NCBI GenBank assembly: GCA_950295325.1
Contig: OX485807.1
Coordinates: forward strand, 3,722,501-3,786,500
DNA: 64,000 bases
Reading direction: 5' to 3'
DNA from: Polytrichum commune
Lineage: Eukaryota; Streptophyta; Polytrichopsida; Polytrichales; Polytrichaceae
Each line of letters opens with the position of its first letter. Position 1 is the first letter of the stretch. Below the pieces are notes generated by a model. That model worked only from the letters and a program-made list of their open reading frames with translations, was not told the DNA's origin and searched no databases. This document shows, piece after piece, positions 36,831 to 49,045 of this stretch. The translations under genes and the position numbers were made by a program.

Positions 36831-38398
36831 CACCACCGGATCCCACCTCCCCAAAGAGGCATAACGCCCCATACTACATCATGGGCAACATGATCAGTAT
36901 CGGGTTAACGGGCTCGCATTCATGCCAGTACATGGTACGGGCATTATTTTATTTATTTATCTTTTACATGCAACTTTGTGCTTCTTTGGTGCACTTTTAT
37001 CCATTGAGTTGAGGGATTGGAGGTACACAATTATTAAAATGTTGCGAAATTTAGAGAGGTCAAGAGTCTAATTGCTTTGTCTCATGCTCAACAATCGGGT
37101 ATCCATACAAATCTTTAGATTAATGTTGTTTCATTTGAGACGTCATATAGGTCAATAGAGTTAATGATGGTGCCCCTGCAAACATCTCAAGTGGGTTAAA
37201 GAATGCCAACAAAACTATCAACCATTAACCCTTAATAGTGCTTAGGGGAGTAGACCAAAATAAAGAATGTATCGTAAAGTGTATGTTACAGGTCCAATTT
37301 GATCTTGGCTTTCAAACGGATCTCATCTTGATGAATCTCATTTCAAACAAATCTAGTCTAGGATATCTAAAACCTTCACAAACTCCTCTTATATTGAGTT
37401 CTCCAATGAAAGAACTTTTTGGACGTGAACTTCTCTTACTTTCTGAACTATGCATATGGCATTTGATCATGAGACATATGCCATTCGAAAACAAATTTTC
37501 TTGTGAATCTAGTGATGTATGGAGTGACTTCTATGATGCCTCCTACCGGGAAAGGATTGTTTGAAATGATCCATCAACCACTACATGGCTTTTTGGGCAA
37601 TTTCATACATCCCAAAGCCCCATTATGGACTTGAAGGCATCATACCATTAACCTTACCACCCCTACTTATAATTTCACATTCTAGCCACCTATACAATAC
37701 CTACCTCCATAGAAATGGTTCTTTAAATATGCAAAAGTATTTAAGCAATAGAATGCAAAAAAATAGAACATAATTGGATCCAAATTAATTCGCGACACTA
37801 TCACCTCTAACCCCTTCTTGTATGTTACAAATTCCATATCAAATAAAGCACCTACCATAGGCTTTTCAATAACACACAACATTATTGGTAACTACACTAA
37901 ATATGCAATTTAGTGTCACTCACTATTTGGATATACACAATGCTATATCTTTTTACCATTGATGTCATTTTTTACCAAGTTGTTGATGTTCTATAGTGTC
38001 CAAACAACCTATTTAACATTTGTTGGTAAAATACAAGATTTACAGTAAATAGATATGGCATTGCATAATTTCAAATAGTATGCGACACTAAGGATCATAT
38101 CTAGTGTAGGAAGAAATAGCTAAGCAATGCTCTTCAACATCTCATTGGGTCAACTCGTTTGAAGGTTTCCTTGTTCTTCAAGGCTCAAGGGCTTGTGTGT
38201 ATGTCTACTCATATACTTCATCTTTTTGCAAGTCAAACAAATATGACTGCAACCTTGAATACAACAATGTGTTGACCATGGAGTTTGATGTTTGATGCCC
38301 ATGCACATTATTATTATCTACATTATGAATGCCACATCCCATATTCAGAGGTATTTCAACAATCTCAGAATCAATAACTAACGAAATCGGCTATTGAC
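36831..38398. other. Intergenic, no gene recognised
   Basis: Contains the 3' flank of the LINE copy and of the F-box gene. No exon or element structure is supported. Confidence 0.4.
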
Positions 38399-41300
38399 TC
38401 AGATTCCCTTCATTTCTCTCTGCTTAGGGACATTCCACAACCGGAAGAAACTACGCTCTGGGTTGTCATCTTCATCTTCACCTGAATCGCTACTACTGGA
38501 ATCCGAACTGCTTACCATGTCTTCATTTGCCACGTATCTCACAACCTGCAATATGTCAAATTACAAGTGAACCACATGGGGCATCTTAGGGTCCAGTACA
38601 AGTCTATACATTTACAAGCTTACTACCAATTCTAGAAGTCAGTGACATGTTTATGATTTTGATTTAGTAAGTTGACCCGCAGTAAATCCTACATACATTT
38701 GGGTGGCTAAAAATGACATATGGCAACAAAATGCTTGTTACACTAGGTGAACAAAGAATACCTTGAAGTTTTTAGGAACCCAGTTATGACCTTGTCGAAA
38801 ATGAAATGAGCTTCAAAGGCATTCAATATGGGCTCACTACATACTAAGCCCATTATTCTTTCTACAATCTTAAAAAATGAGCGAAGTACATGGGTACATG
38901 GGTGAACCTGGCTGGGAGTCAAAGGCTTTGGAGAATGATGGTCCAAAATTTGTTTTCTGGCAACACACTTGCCCTTAGCAGGTATATAAGGGGGCTCTGC
39001 TAGCCATATAATTTCCTTGCAAACCTGGCATTGACCTCTATTTGACATGAACAATGCAGATGAGCGGCCTGCATACAAAACCATCAATTGAACTCAGACT
39101 AGGTCCTTACAATAGAAGTCATTTGTGCAATCAAGAAATTGCAGGACCTTGTACACATTCAGATGAATTACCAGGAACCTAAGCCAAGTGTCATGAAAAA
39201 TTTCCAACTCAAAATCATATATGGAAGATAGTCACAAAACAATCCTATAGCGAAGATTTTACCTTTTCTCGCAAGGTGGAAGGCTTTGCGCCAAATTCCA
39301 ACGGAGTCATTGTGCTGCTCTTGCAATAACTGTTCAATTCTGTCTACTTGACCTGCTCCACCATCGTCTTTATGTACACCATGAACTTTTGCTGAATTTG
39401 TGCTCACTTTTGAGGTGCCAAAGAGAGATAAAAAATGCCTATGCCATAGCCGATCATCACTTGCAGCAACATTCCATGCCCTGCCAGAGACCAAATAGTC
39501 ACTGCACTGTCAGTATTAACTTTGAAGATTTTAAATCGATGTCCCAATAGCATTTACATCCCCAATGTAATGGACCGTAATTAGACTCGAGACTAAGATT
39601 TTCAAAGGTATCAATCTTGAGTCCATGACATACCTGCAAACAGCTGAAGCTGTGGCCAGAGAGCAAGCATCTAAGTACTCAAATACATGGAGAAGAATAT
39701 CCCCAGACAGCTCCAAATATTCTGCAAAAGAGCAACCAAAGATATCAATAAGATACGCGGGCCTTTCATGATCACTGTTTTTAATTAAACAACTATATTT
39801 GAGTGGTGTGTGCATCTAAATACAGACACCAAAAAGACATGCGTTTCAAAGAGATTGAACAACATATTCAAAATTTGTTAACCATTCTAGGCCCAACATA
39901 ATTTGTCAACATAATTGGGGGGGACCTAGATGACCATGTAATGAGCTCAAGAATCTTTACTTCGATAATGAATAAGATTTCCATATAAGCTCCAAAAATT
40001 GTGAGGCCATTGGCTACGAGCATGATTTGGAATTGGTGATCATCTTGCACTAATTGCATGCTTTGCGTCCTAGGAGAAGTGGGTGCAGAGCTAAAAGTGT
40101 CCATTTTAGCTTCCTCACAGAAAGCAAAGAAGCTATGCACACAGCACAAATATAAAGCCTTATAAAACACTGTGCATCACGATGCCTCTCCTCGTTATAC
40201 AATAACCAGACAAGATTTCTTGAATGGCCAAAATAATTCAGAGAGGGAGATAAACCAGGTAAGGGTTCTCGGTTTTTATATTGACGGTGCCATGCTATTA
40301 TTGAACTTTTATAAAGTTGGGCGGCTGCAGCTCGGCGATGCTTAGGAAAGACATCCTCCACCGTATGCAAGAGCAATTTTGCAGCTGCCAATTGACGGCT
40401 TGTCTCTAGTCTGCCATCATAATGATATCCACATGTTAACCTCAACCGCACAACCTTTTAATCCCATTGTTACCGACACAAAATACAAAGGCCCGTTACC
40501 ACACAGGCTACCAACCGGGAGGTTTTCTTCCGCTAGGGTGGCAACCTTGTTGGCATCATAAGGCAAATTTATCCAATGGAAACACCCCTGTCTTCCAACT
40601 CCTACTATTCCTCTCCATTTCTGGGATTTCTGGGCAATAGTGCTCAGAAGTTTCTAGTGCCACTCCTTTGTCATGTTGCTTATGTTTTTGCCACATGAGA
40701 TTTCCAAACCTAAATCCAAACCGAAATAGTATTTATGAGTCATCAAGCCCACACCATTGCCTTTCCTCTCATGTGGTAGCAGCACTAAATAGTCCTATTA
40801 GTGTGGAGTGGAAATTTAATGTGGAAATAATGTGGGCCACTCTAATTGTCTAGTGAAGATGGAATAGCATGAGCCCGAGACCCCAGGTCTTCCCCTAAGT
40901 CTCCTTGACACCTCCCACGAACACCTTGAGTATTAGTCCAAGGACAAAAGTAGCATAACTAACTTCAAACTAGAGATTTAGCGTGAGTTGAAAATTAATG
41001 TGGGTCCTAAAGAATTACTGTAACTTGCAATAATAGGACTCTATAGTGTACTTGCCCCCAATTACGAATGAGTGTAATCCCTTTTCAGAAACTTCCAGTC
41101 ATGTGATAAGGACCCAAGTTTGTAGAGAGAATGCATGTGTGCCATGGGCATAACAACACCTCCCAATAGAACTATGGTAAGTATTAACAGGTAACCTAAG
41201 ATTCGCAAGTTGAACCTCAGCCCTTACACTAAGAAAGTGCACAGAGCCTCATGTACCAGTGCAATTGCTCAAGCAACATCATTGACTCAATGATTAAACT

Positions 41301-42286
41301 TGTTTGTTGATCTAGCCAAGTAGCTTACCAGTAGCTCCTACTCATGTTTGTAATGTCTCCCAGTAGCAATAAGGCAATTCCACATCCACATTGATAGACA
41401 TATGGCCTCATCCCATGGTTATCTTAATTATGCCTGCCTGAATGCTTCAAGTGGGCTTAAGACCAATAAAATACTGGAGAAGGTTAAGGTCTGTACTGTG
41501 GCAAAGTGCGGAAGGCATGGAGGATGTCCTCAAAAATGAGTGCTTGTAATGGCTTTGATGTGTTTACATAAACAGCTTTCACAACACCTTGTAGCTCCTT
41601 ACATGCCTCTACGTAGTCATTTCTGCAATCGTCAATCTCATTGCATAAGAATGCTGTACTTTTACTATTAAACAAATTCCATCACAACCCACTCGCTTGG
41701 ATGCATGTGTACACAAGATTTCAAGCTCAACTTGGATAGATGGGTTGCTTAGAGTGCACAAGTATCATCTCGCACAAAAATGGGCTTACAAGGTGGCTGT
41801 CCTTAATTCAGACGGATTGTAACTCTCAAACCTAACAGCATTCCACGTGCAATTAAAAGGGGAAAAGATTTATATAAGAAAGCATAAACATATTTATCAT
41901 CCCGTTTGACTCACTATCAACAGTGACAGCACCACTCCAGGAATTTCACTAAAACTAAGGGAACATGAATGTGTACTCTGTCAACCATATTCTAGCGTTA
42001 GAGAATCAACAGAACTAAATCTGATCCAACAATTCTACAGAGCCTTTGCATGGGATGGTTTGCTTGCTCAGAGATGGCAAGAACCATGTTAAACCATAGG
42101 CATAGATATGCAATTCTATGGGCTGAAAATCTGTCACAAATACTAGAGCTTTGATGAACCGGATCAATGTTACTTGACATCATTATAAAGTAGAAAGAGA
42201 ATTATTTTATCGTACCTTCGAAGAATAGCATCATGCAGGTGCAACTCTTGATATCGCCTTTGCATACTTTGGCTGCTCGACAGATT
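38399..42286 (-). CDS. F-box protein, At5g52880-like, seven exons
   Basis: Exons: 42286-42216, 41622-41497, 40410-40256, 39721-39634, 39480-39263, 39068-38791 and 38545-38399 (TGA at 38399-38401). All phases match and the joined frame is 361 codons. The N-terminal helices read RRYQELHLHDAILR, NDYVEACKELQGVV, ALIFEDILHAFRTLP and AAAKLLLHTVEDVFPK. The F-box is split over exons 4 and 5: YLELSGDILLHVFEYLDACS, then AVCR/AWNVAASDDRLWHRHF. A CxxC segment follows (GQCQVCKEIIW), and the tail is an acidic Ser-rich run (SSSDSSSSDSGEDEDD) ending RLWNVPKQREMKGI. Family proteins bind SKP1 to give an SCF ubiquitin ligase; the substrate is unknown. The donor after exon 6 (AAG|GTCATA) is weak but is the one that keeps frame. 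The initiator may be the ATG in exon 1 (SMQRRYQ) or lie upstream. Confidence 0.85.
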
Positions 42287-44440
42287 CTACAATTAAGTGA
42301 CAACAGCATACAATTCAAATGAGGATATGTATATGAAAATGTCTGACAGTGGCAGAGACATTTCAATTATTAAGGACGACCATACAGTCAAGAGTAACCA
42401 CTTATACGAATCCTTCATACCCAACTCCAAAATAAGCCAGTGCAACCAAAATCACACAGTAACCTCAACACAATACTGTGAAAACTAGTTTGAAAGCCTA
42501 AGATGATGTACCCATATTAAACAATCACTGCACTAATATACAAGAAAAGGACTTGTTTATCTCTCTCAAGGTAAACTATACCGTGAATTACACTGCACTT
42601 GATTGTGGCACTTTCTGAATTGAGATTTCGACACTTCTAGATTGATATTTGAGATTTGAGTACTCCAAAACTTCTGAAATTCGGCAGAAGATTGCAAAAT
42701 CCTCATCTGAGCTTAATGGATTTTCAAATAGATTCCATTTCTTTTTGAGGTTTGGACACTTTTGAGACATTTAAAACTCTGCCTATCGGAGTCCTGATGA
42801 CATCAGACACTAACTAGAAGGCACTCTTTTGCTTGCTGCTGTGGAAACTAAAGAAGGAAAAAACTGGCCTGACGTGCCTAAATAAGAATGAGGTGCCAAC
42901 TCAGCTCAACTCAACTGAACCTAACTCAGCTGCCGAGCAAGTATGCTTACCCTAAATCTTATCACACAAAGAGGTTACGCACAGAGAGCATTGCCAGAAG
43001 GATACTTAAACTTTGATTTGTTCTTCCAAGCCCTGCATGTTGCAGTACCAAATTAATCTTCTCAAGAGTTCAATAGAGGGGTGAGACGGACTGAGATGAT
43101 AAATTATATTGAACTTTTTTAGCTTGGGAACCTCACCCTGAGCATCAGAGGATTCGACGAGATCCAACTCCAAACAGAACGCCTGTCAAGGCTCCTGTAA
43201 GTGAAGGATTACACGAGAATTCCCGTGAAGCGCCTTACAAAAAACAACACTCGAGCCAAAAAGACAAAAATGGTTGAAAATGAGAAAAAATCACACCTTG
43301 TTGAATTGTTGTTGCTGATTTCAGTATCAATTCCTTGTAGATTAGCTTGCACTGTATTGTGCGCCTCTTGTCTTCAACAACGTACAAGGAAACAACCTTC
43401 AGGATTTCAGAGCGACTTACGATTCAGCAGGAGTTTGACCTAAGTTCAATAATCCCACACAAAGCGGAGGGAGCGAGACAAAATTCCAAGGAGCGTTCCC
43501 TGACGTTCCCAAGAAAGTTCTCAAGAAGAGAGAGAAAAAGAGAGAGAGGACACCAGCTTTTGGAGCTGGCGTGAATGAGGTACGCTTCATCTTACCGTAA
43601 GATTTCCCAAGTAAAGTTAAGGTACGATGTGGCTTTATTGTGGGCACTTTCAAATTCACACACAATTTTGGTTGTTGAATATATAGAAAATTGTCTTATT
43701 TGGTAAGCAGTTGTCAATCATGAAGATTGATGTTTCAAGTTTGAAATTGGAGTTGAGATGCAAAAGATATGAGAAGTCAATGATCAGGGCTTTCAAGGGA
43801 GAGGCCACAATAGACCTCAACCTTGCACATGTGCATTCAGTGATCTCAAGCGCTCTACGATGGTAACTCCGGGAGGAAGTTGGCAATTTGGTGGCACTTT
43901 ACTACCTGCATGCGGCAACAACGTAGGGTCAGGTATGTAGCTTTTGCATTGAGTTTCCATGTCAGTTTGGGCTACCAAAATTTGCAGACTTGCCCAGTAG
44001 CATTTCACAGTTGAGATTCAGCTGTAAGGTCACAATTTTGGCACTTGCTGGGGTTTGAAAACTCCCACCCCAAATCGCTTGCATTGTCTACGCAATGAAA
44101 ATTGGGCAATCTCTCTATACTTGCTGCCGAATGATTATGAAGTCCAATCGGCAACTTATCTTGCTTGCTGCCAAATAATTCCCAATTGAGCATGCTTAGA
44201 TTTGAGGGTTAGGGTTGGAGCACAATTAGGTCAAATATTTGGATAGGGTTGTGTGCAATTCCTTACTCACATACATGTACTCTCCTAGCCCAAGCCTTTT
44301 GCATGTTGTTGTTGTTGTTTGTTGTAATTGTCCACATTTGCGGTTTGGACTCTCTTTACTTGTTGTCAAATGTTTCCCAAGTCAAACTTGAAAGATTACT
44401 TTGAACCTTTGTAAATTTAAGGTCATGATTGATGCAGATT
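42287..44440. other. 5' flank of the F-box gene, no other gene
   Basis: No supported coding exon. On the minus strand a CT-rich tract (43525-43548) resembles the pyrimidine-rich leaders of plant promoters and 5' UTRs, so transcription of the F-box gene may start near 43.5 kb with an intron in its leader. This is inference. Confidence 0.4.
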
Positions 44441-44449
44441 TATGCCAAT

Positions 44450-44680
44450 AAATTTAGGCATGGGTGGGCACTTTACAAGTGGGGCAAAATTTTGTGCACC
44501 ACTTGTGGCGGAGGGGTATTTGTTTAAGGGTTTGTTTACTTCCAATGCATGAATTAAAGGTTCCCTATAATTCTCTTAAATGACCTATTTGTTTGCACCC
44601 TACCAGTACTTTTATTTCCCATGCCAATGTAATTTATCATAATCTATATTCCATTTTAGTAAAAGGAGAAACCATGTTCA
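44450..44680. repeat. Diverged copy of the 27.8-kb hAT MITE
   Basis: Shares TTTGTGCACCAC(G/T)TG(C/T)GGC, GAATTAAAG, and CCATTTGTTTGCACCC-like blocks in the same order with the element at 27786-28346. Its own ends could not be defined. Confidence 0.6.
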
Positions 44681-44716
44681 TACATACTATTGCAAACATG
44701 GTTTCATACAAGCCAC

Positions 44717-44737
44717 TAGATAGATAGATAGATAGAA
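44717..44737. repeat. (GATA)n microsatellite
   Basis: About five AGAT units, followed by an unassigned GC-rich patch to 44900 that contains a short hairpin around CCGGTCCCTGGGGTAGGGGC. I could not identify that patch. Confidence 0.7.
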
Positions 44738-45064
44738 ACTCCGGTCCCTGGGGTAGGGGCCGGCGTGAATAAAGTGTCCGTTCGTAATGCCAATAACCCG
44801 ATGCCCACAGGACAAAGGGAAATTGGAGCTATACTACTCTCCCCTTTCGAGGATGGACACTATAGTAGCCAGAAACCGAATAAAGAAAGCTAGCTGCAGC
44901 TGGCAGCCGTTTACTATTGTTTTGTTGGTGTTATAAGGTGTGATTTTGTGGCGTTGGTGTTTGCCAAGTCATGTTTCCTCGGTTGGTTGAAGGAGGATGT
45001 TATCAAAGACTATGCATCAAGTTCGTTGTTTCAAGAGCAAATTTCCTAACCACTTTGCGTTCAC

Positions 45065-45335
45065 ACTTAAACGTTACTAGTTATTGGGTGTATTTGGTTC
45101 TATCTTTGGTCCATTCTATGTTAATGTGGATGTTAACTATAGTTATGCGTTACTAGTTATTGGTCTATTTGGTTTTTTCTATTTTTTCTCTATTCTATTT
45201 TAATGTGGATGTTAACTATAGTTATACGTTACTAGGTCTTGGTCTATTTGGTCTTTTCAATTTTTGGTCCATTCCATTTTAATGTGGATGTTATCCATTC
45301 GAAGTTAATGTGGATGTTAACTATAGTTACATATA
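45065..45335. repeat. ~75-85-bp tandem repeats upstream of the zinc-finger gene
   Basis: Three to four diverged copies of CGTTACTAGTTATTGG, TCTATTTGGT, and TTTTAATGTGGATGTTAACT, ending ATAGTTA. They lie about 280 bp upstream of the 45618 ATG. Confidence 0.65.
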
Positions 45336-45617
45336 TTATATGTATCTAGTCAAGTATGTTTGTTTTTTAAAGATATTTGGAACTACCAGTTGAAAGAAAT
45401 TTTGACTCATAGTTGTATGTAATATATAAGCCCTAAGGTTGGGTGGAACATGCCTCTTCAACCTCATTATTATGATATTCGCCTTCGTATTTTTGCTTTT
45501 GTGTCTACTTCATTAGTATTTTTTGCTTTTGTAATCTGTTGTAAGTGCATTTTTCATATTTATTTGTTTTATTTATTTATAGAAAAATCAAACTGCTACC
45601 TTAATAGTTGACTTACT

Positions 45618-46713
45618 ATGGAGTATAGATGTGATGTATGTGATAGAATAATGAAATCTCAAGCACAGCTTGAATTTCATTATAAATCTAAAAAACATAT
45701 TAAAATGATTGTTAAATCCACATTATATGATACTAAAAATGTTACAACTCCGGATGAGGTTGTAATACAAAAGTTTCGATCACAAGGAGTTTCAATTCCA
45801 ATTGGAATTTGTCATGTGATCTATGTATCTAAAAAGGTGGATTCTTTAGATGCCTTTACTGAAATCACTACTTTTGCAATTTTGGTTGAAAATGAAAAAC
45901 TAGTGGCAATTATTGATTTCAATTTTTTTTCAAATGAATTGATAAACATATTGACCAATGAATGTAGTATACTATATACTGCAGGAGAAATAGTAGAAAG
46001 GGTGTAAGGAGAAGAGTGGTGGGGATATGGTTGTTTTTTTACGGAGAAATTGCTATGCTGAAGAATTTGGCATATATAAGCAAACTAATAGAAAAGGTAA
46101 GGAGAAAAATATGAAAATTTCAGCTGCAGATTTAAACACACTAAGTGCGCGAACAATGACTAGAATATTTGACGTGTTGAATATTCAAATGTCATCTTGA
46201 ATTTAAGATTTGAAAATTTTAGTTCCGAAAGAGTTAGGGACACTGTGGCGTCGTATTGGATATACTCCATTCACAACGATGACCGTGACAGAGAACTATT
46301 GGTCTCCTGACCATATAGATGACAAAGATGGAGGTTCTGGATTTATATTTTGGGTCCATGAAGGTAATTTTCAATTACAAAGTTTATTTTAAAACTAGTA
46401 TAAAAGTATGTCATCGTATGTTATACTAGAAGTTAAAAAATGTTGGATTCACTAGTTTCTGATGTTGTAATTAAATTCAACATATTTTGCAGAGATTCAA
46501 GACCACTCTCGAATTGAACGGGCACAATTCCGTATGAAGGACTATGGGTTATTTTTTCGTCCAACGCGTGGGACTTTAATATGTTTTGATGCTTCAAAAA
46601 TAAACCATGGTACAACTGAAAATACGGGGTATAAGCAATATGGAGTTGCCGTCTTAGTAAAGCTCATTGTTTTGAAAGCAGGTTTAAAAGCATTAAAAAA
46701 TTTGGTATTTTAG
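45618..46713 (+). pseudogene. C2H2 zinc finger plus 2OG-Fe(II) dioxygenase-like protein, one frame break
   Basis: The N-terminus has a U1/matrin-type finger (YRCDVCDRIMKSQAQLEFHY, then KSKKH; CxxC with two His). Coding runs to GEIVER at about 45999, where one extra G in a GGG run breaks frame. It continues CKEKSGGDMVVFLRRNCYA to 46096 (donor GTAAGG), resumes at 46226 (PKELGTLWRRIGY), breaks at 46363|GTAATT and resumes at 46493, ending in TAG at 46711-46713. The last part has TENYWSPDHIDDKD, with an HxD iron-ligand pair, a GTLICFDASKINHGT distal histidine and GYKQYGVAVLV. This order resembles the double-stranded beta-helix of 2OG dioxygenases, possibly TET/JBP-like. The substrate is unknown. 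The single frame break may be real or a sequence error. Confidence 0.5.
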
Positions 46714-46732
46714 GTACTAGTAGAAAAATACT

Positions 46733-46905
46733 AGCACATGTACATGTTAGTAGCCATGTTGGGACTGTATTGTCTTGTTGATTGTTGTTAAATGTCCCTG
46801 CATTCATGAGGGTGTAGCATCTTAAATTTTGTGATGATAGGATTAGTTTTTTTAATTCTCATACTGCTTTGTTATGTCTTTTGGTTCTGAGGGCGTGTAT
46901 GTGGT
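46733..46905 (-). repeat. Small duplicate fragment of the LINE 3' region
   Basis: Nearly the same as 47641-47814, in the same orientation (shared GCCATGTTGGGACTGTATT, GAGGGTGTAGCATCTT and TTTTGGTTCTGAGGGCGTGT). It corresponds to the segment between the zinc knuckle and the PD-(D/E)XK-like domain. Confidence 0.85.
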
Positions 46906-47000
46906 TATATTTTTATACATATATTATTTGTACACCATACTTGAAGATTAATACCTTTTTAATTACTAAAAACTGTTATTCTTGTTTTGAGTATGTTTTA

Positions 47001-47186
47001 CCTCTGAGTATGTTTTTTGCAAAAACCGCTATTTATGTAAAAACGTTTTATCTCTAAGTATGTTTTTCGCAAAAAACCGCTATTTATGTAAAACATTTTA
47101 CCTCTAAGTATGTTTTTTACAAAATCCGCTATTTATGTAAAACACTTTACCTCTGAGTATGTTTTTTGCAAAAACCGCTATTTATG
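47001..47186. repeat. 50-bp tandem repeat, 3.7 copies
   Basis: Units at 47001-47050, 47051-47100, 47101-47149 and 47150-47186 (partial), each containing CT(C/A)(T/A)GAGTATGTTTTTTGC-like sequence and CCGCTATTTATGTAAAA. It directly abuts the 3' end of the large LINE. Confidence 0.9.
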
Positions 47187-47216
47187 TTTTTATTTTTTTT
47201 CATTGTCTTGGCTTAT

Positions 47217-47960
47217 TTATTCTGTGGGGATTGCTTGATTGTTTTCTATACATCTTTTGTGTAGGAGGATTGAGCTAACGAATTGTATGGCAATAGTGTT
47301 TATTGCTTTGAATGTATTTTTAACATTGTTTTCAGGGATTTTAAATGTTTGTTCAAGTTGTTTCATTGATGGGATGTACGTAGTTCCTCTAGCTTCTACT
47401 GTTATGACTATAAATGGGTATACTTTCCATCCTTGTTGGGTGATGTCGTTAATTAATGGTTGGTATTTTTGGATTTTGTTGTTGATTGTATCTTGTGAGA
47501 ATCTATCATTAGTGTATGTAAATTCGATGAATTGTACCGTTAGGTTGTTGGTGGGGTGTGGTGGTGGGGTGCTTTGGTGCGGGAGTTCTTTTATACATAG
47601 AAGGTCAAGTTTGAGTCTAGCGTTGCAGTGGCATATTTGTTGTGTACATGTACATGTTAGAAGCCATGTTGGGACTGTATTTTCTTGTGGGTTGTTGTTA
47701 AATGTTCCTGCGTTCATGAGGGTGTAGCATCTTGACTTTTGTGATGATAGGATTAGTTTTCTTAATTCTCATACTGCTTTGTTATGTCTTTTGGTTCTGA
47801 GGGCGTGTATGTGATGTTGGTTGCATTTTAATAGTACGTCTAGCCATGTGTCTACATCTGGTGAGTTACAGATTGGGCATGTAATGGATAGGAATCTTTC
47901 TCTGCCAAAGAATAGTTGTTTTCTAGCGTTACCCATATATTGTCCGGTACGGAATTTTAG
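47217..47960 (-). pseudogene. LINE C-terminus: zinc knuckle and PD-(D/E)XK-like domain
   Basis: At about 47900-47830 the minus strand reads CPICNSPDVDTWLDVLLKC (CxxC ... C). From 47717 one frame runs to TAA at 47217 and contains CTCTQQICHCNARLK, LKLDLLCI (LD where the other copy has PD), VQFIEFTYTNDRF, IQKYQPLIND, GWKVYPFIVITVEARG and a helical tail. The VQFIEFTY and KY blocks are shared with the 36-kb copy, so they are under common constraint. The loss of the PD proline may matter little; the aspartate is kept. Confidence 0.65.
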
Positions 47961-48082
47961 GATACTAGTCTTTTGTGAATCTGTTATTGTGGGGTTAGAC
48001 CAGAAGTAATTAGATATTTCGTTGTCTATGTCTGGGTTTGTTTTTCATTTGTTAATGTTGGGGAATTGTATTGCCAATCTTT

Positions 48083-48760
48083 TTAGGTTGTTATCTCTAT
48101 CGTGTTTAGTGAGGTATGTTTCAAGGCATCAAATTGGGCCTTTGTCAGGTCTTTTGTTGGGTCCCGGCCATGTGTCTTTTTGGAAGTAGTATGGTGTGGT
48201 ATGTGCAAATTCATATGTTTTGGCAGCAAATCTATATTGTTTTTTAGTGCCTTGCTTTGCAAGTTGGTCAGCTTGTTCATTTCTGTCAATGTTTATGTGT
48301 GCTTTTACTTTATATATTGTAGTGGGTTGTGTTCGGTTTTTTAACGTTTCAACCATAGATGTCAGTATGATTTTGTCAGCATGGTTATTATGATGAGTTG
48401 GGTGTTTTATTTGTGTGTTGATTACATATAGGCAGTTTAGACAGTCTATAAAAATGTGTGCAGGTTCGATCGGATATTTGGTTGTGATTATTTTGAGGGT
48501 TTGTGTATGGCCATTAATTCGGCTCTAAAGCTGGTTTGTAGGCCGGGCAATCTTTTTGATATACGTATGTCTATTTTCGTTGGGTTATAGATATCATATC
48601 CAACTTTTTCTTTCTTCCAGTGCTCGTCATTAGCTTTTATGGGTGGGATAAACAAACCGTTGGTGTAATAGCTATATTGTGGTAGGAATTTTAATGTGTG
48701 TTGGGTTTCGTAGTTTGGTATTGGTGGTATGGGTGTAATTGATGGGTTATTATGTGGTGG
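48083..48760 (-). pseudogene. LINE RNase H, broken
   Basis: Fragments in several frames: TNGLFIPP (first acid changed D to N), SFRAELMAI (second acid kept), FIDCLNCLYVIN (third kept) and YKVKAHINIDRNEQADQLA (fourth kept). It is followed by FAHTTPYYF, the same junction that is frameshifted in the 36-kb copy. Stops and shifts separate the blocks. Confidence 0.7.
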
Positions 48761-49045
48761 GTAGAATAGTTTGTTCCATTTAATGTTCTTGTTTACGGGT
48801 GTATTATTTGGTGTGGGTGGAGTTGTTTGTATATGGTATTGTGTTATTTGTAGGTTTTCTATTGTTGTTTTGATTGTGTCTATTTGGTTGGGAGTGCCAA
48901 AATTATTGTGTTGGTGGTGGATGCAGAGTATATATATTGCTAATGGTTCTATTTGTGGTTTATTGAGGTTTTGAGGGTTTGTTGGTACGTCGTATGTAAT
49001 GGTATCTGTGGCGAAATGGGCTAGGACATGTGTGTCTGGGAACGG

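Noticed and set aside
37238-37564. 108-codon plus-strand frame
   Set aside because: No motif, no gene context, and composition like the surrounding intergenic sequence.
44738-44900. GC-rich patch considered as an RNA gene
   Set aside because: No tRNA or rRNA signature; only a short hairpin, so left unassigned.
47001-47186. Regular 50-bp repeats considered as a CRISPR array
   Set aside because: Units are contiguous with no distinct spacers, in a plant genome; an ordinary tandem repeat.
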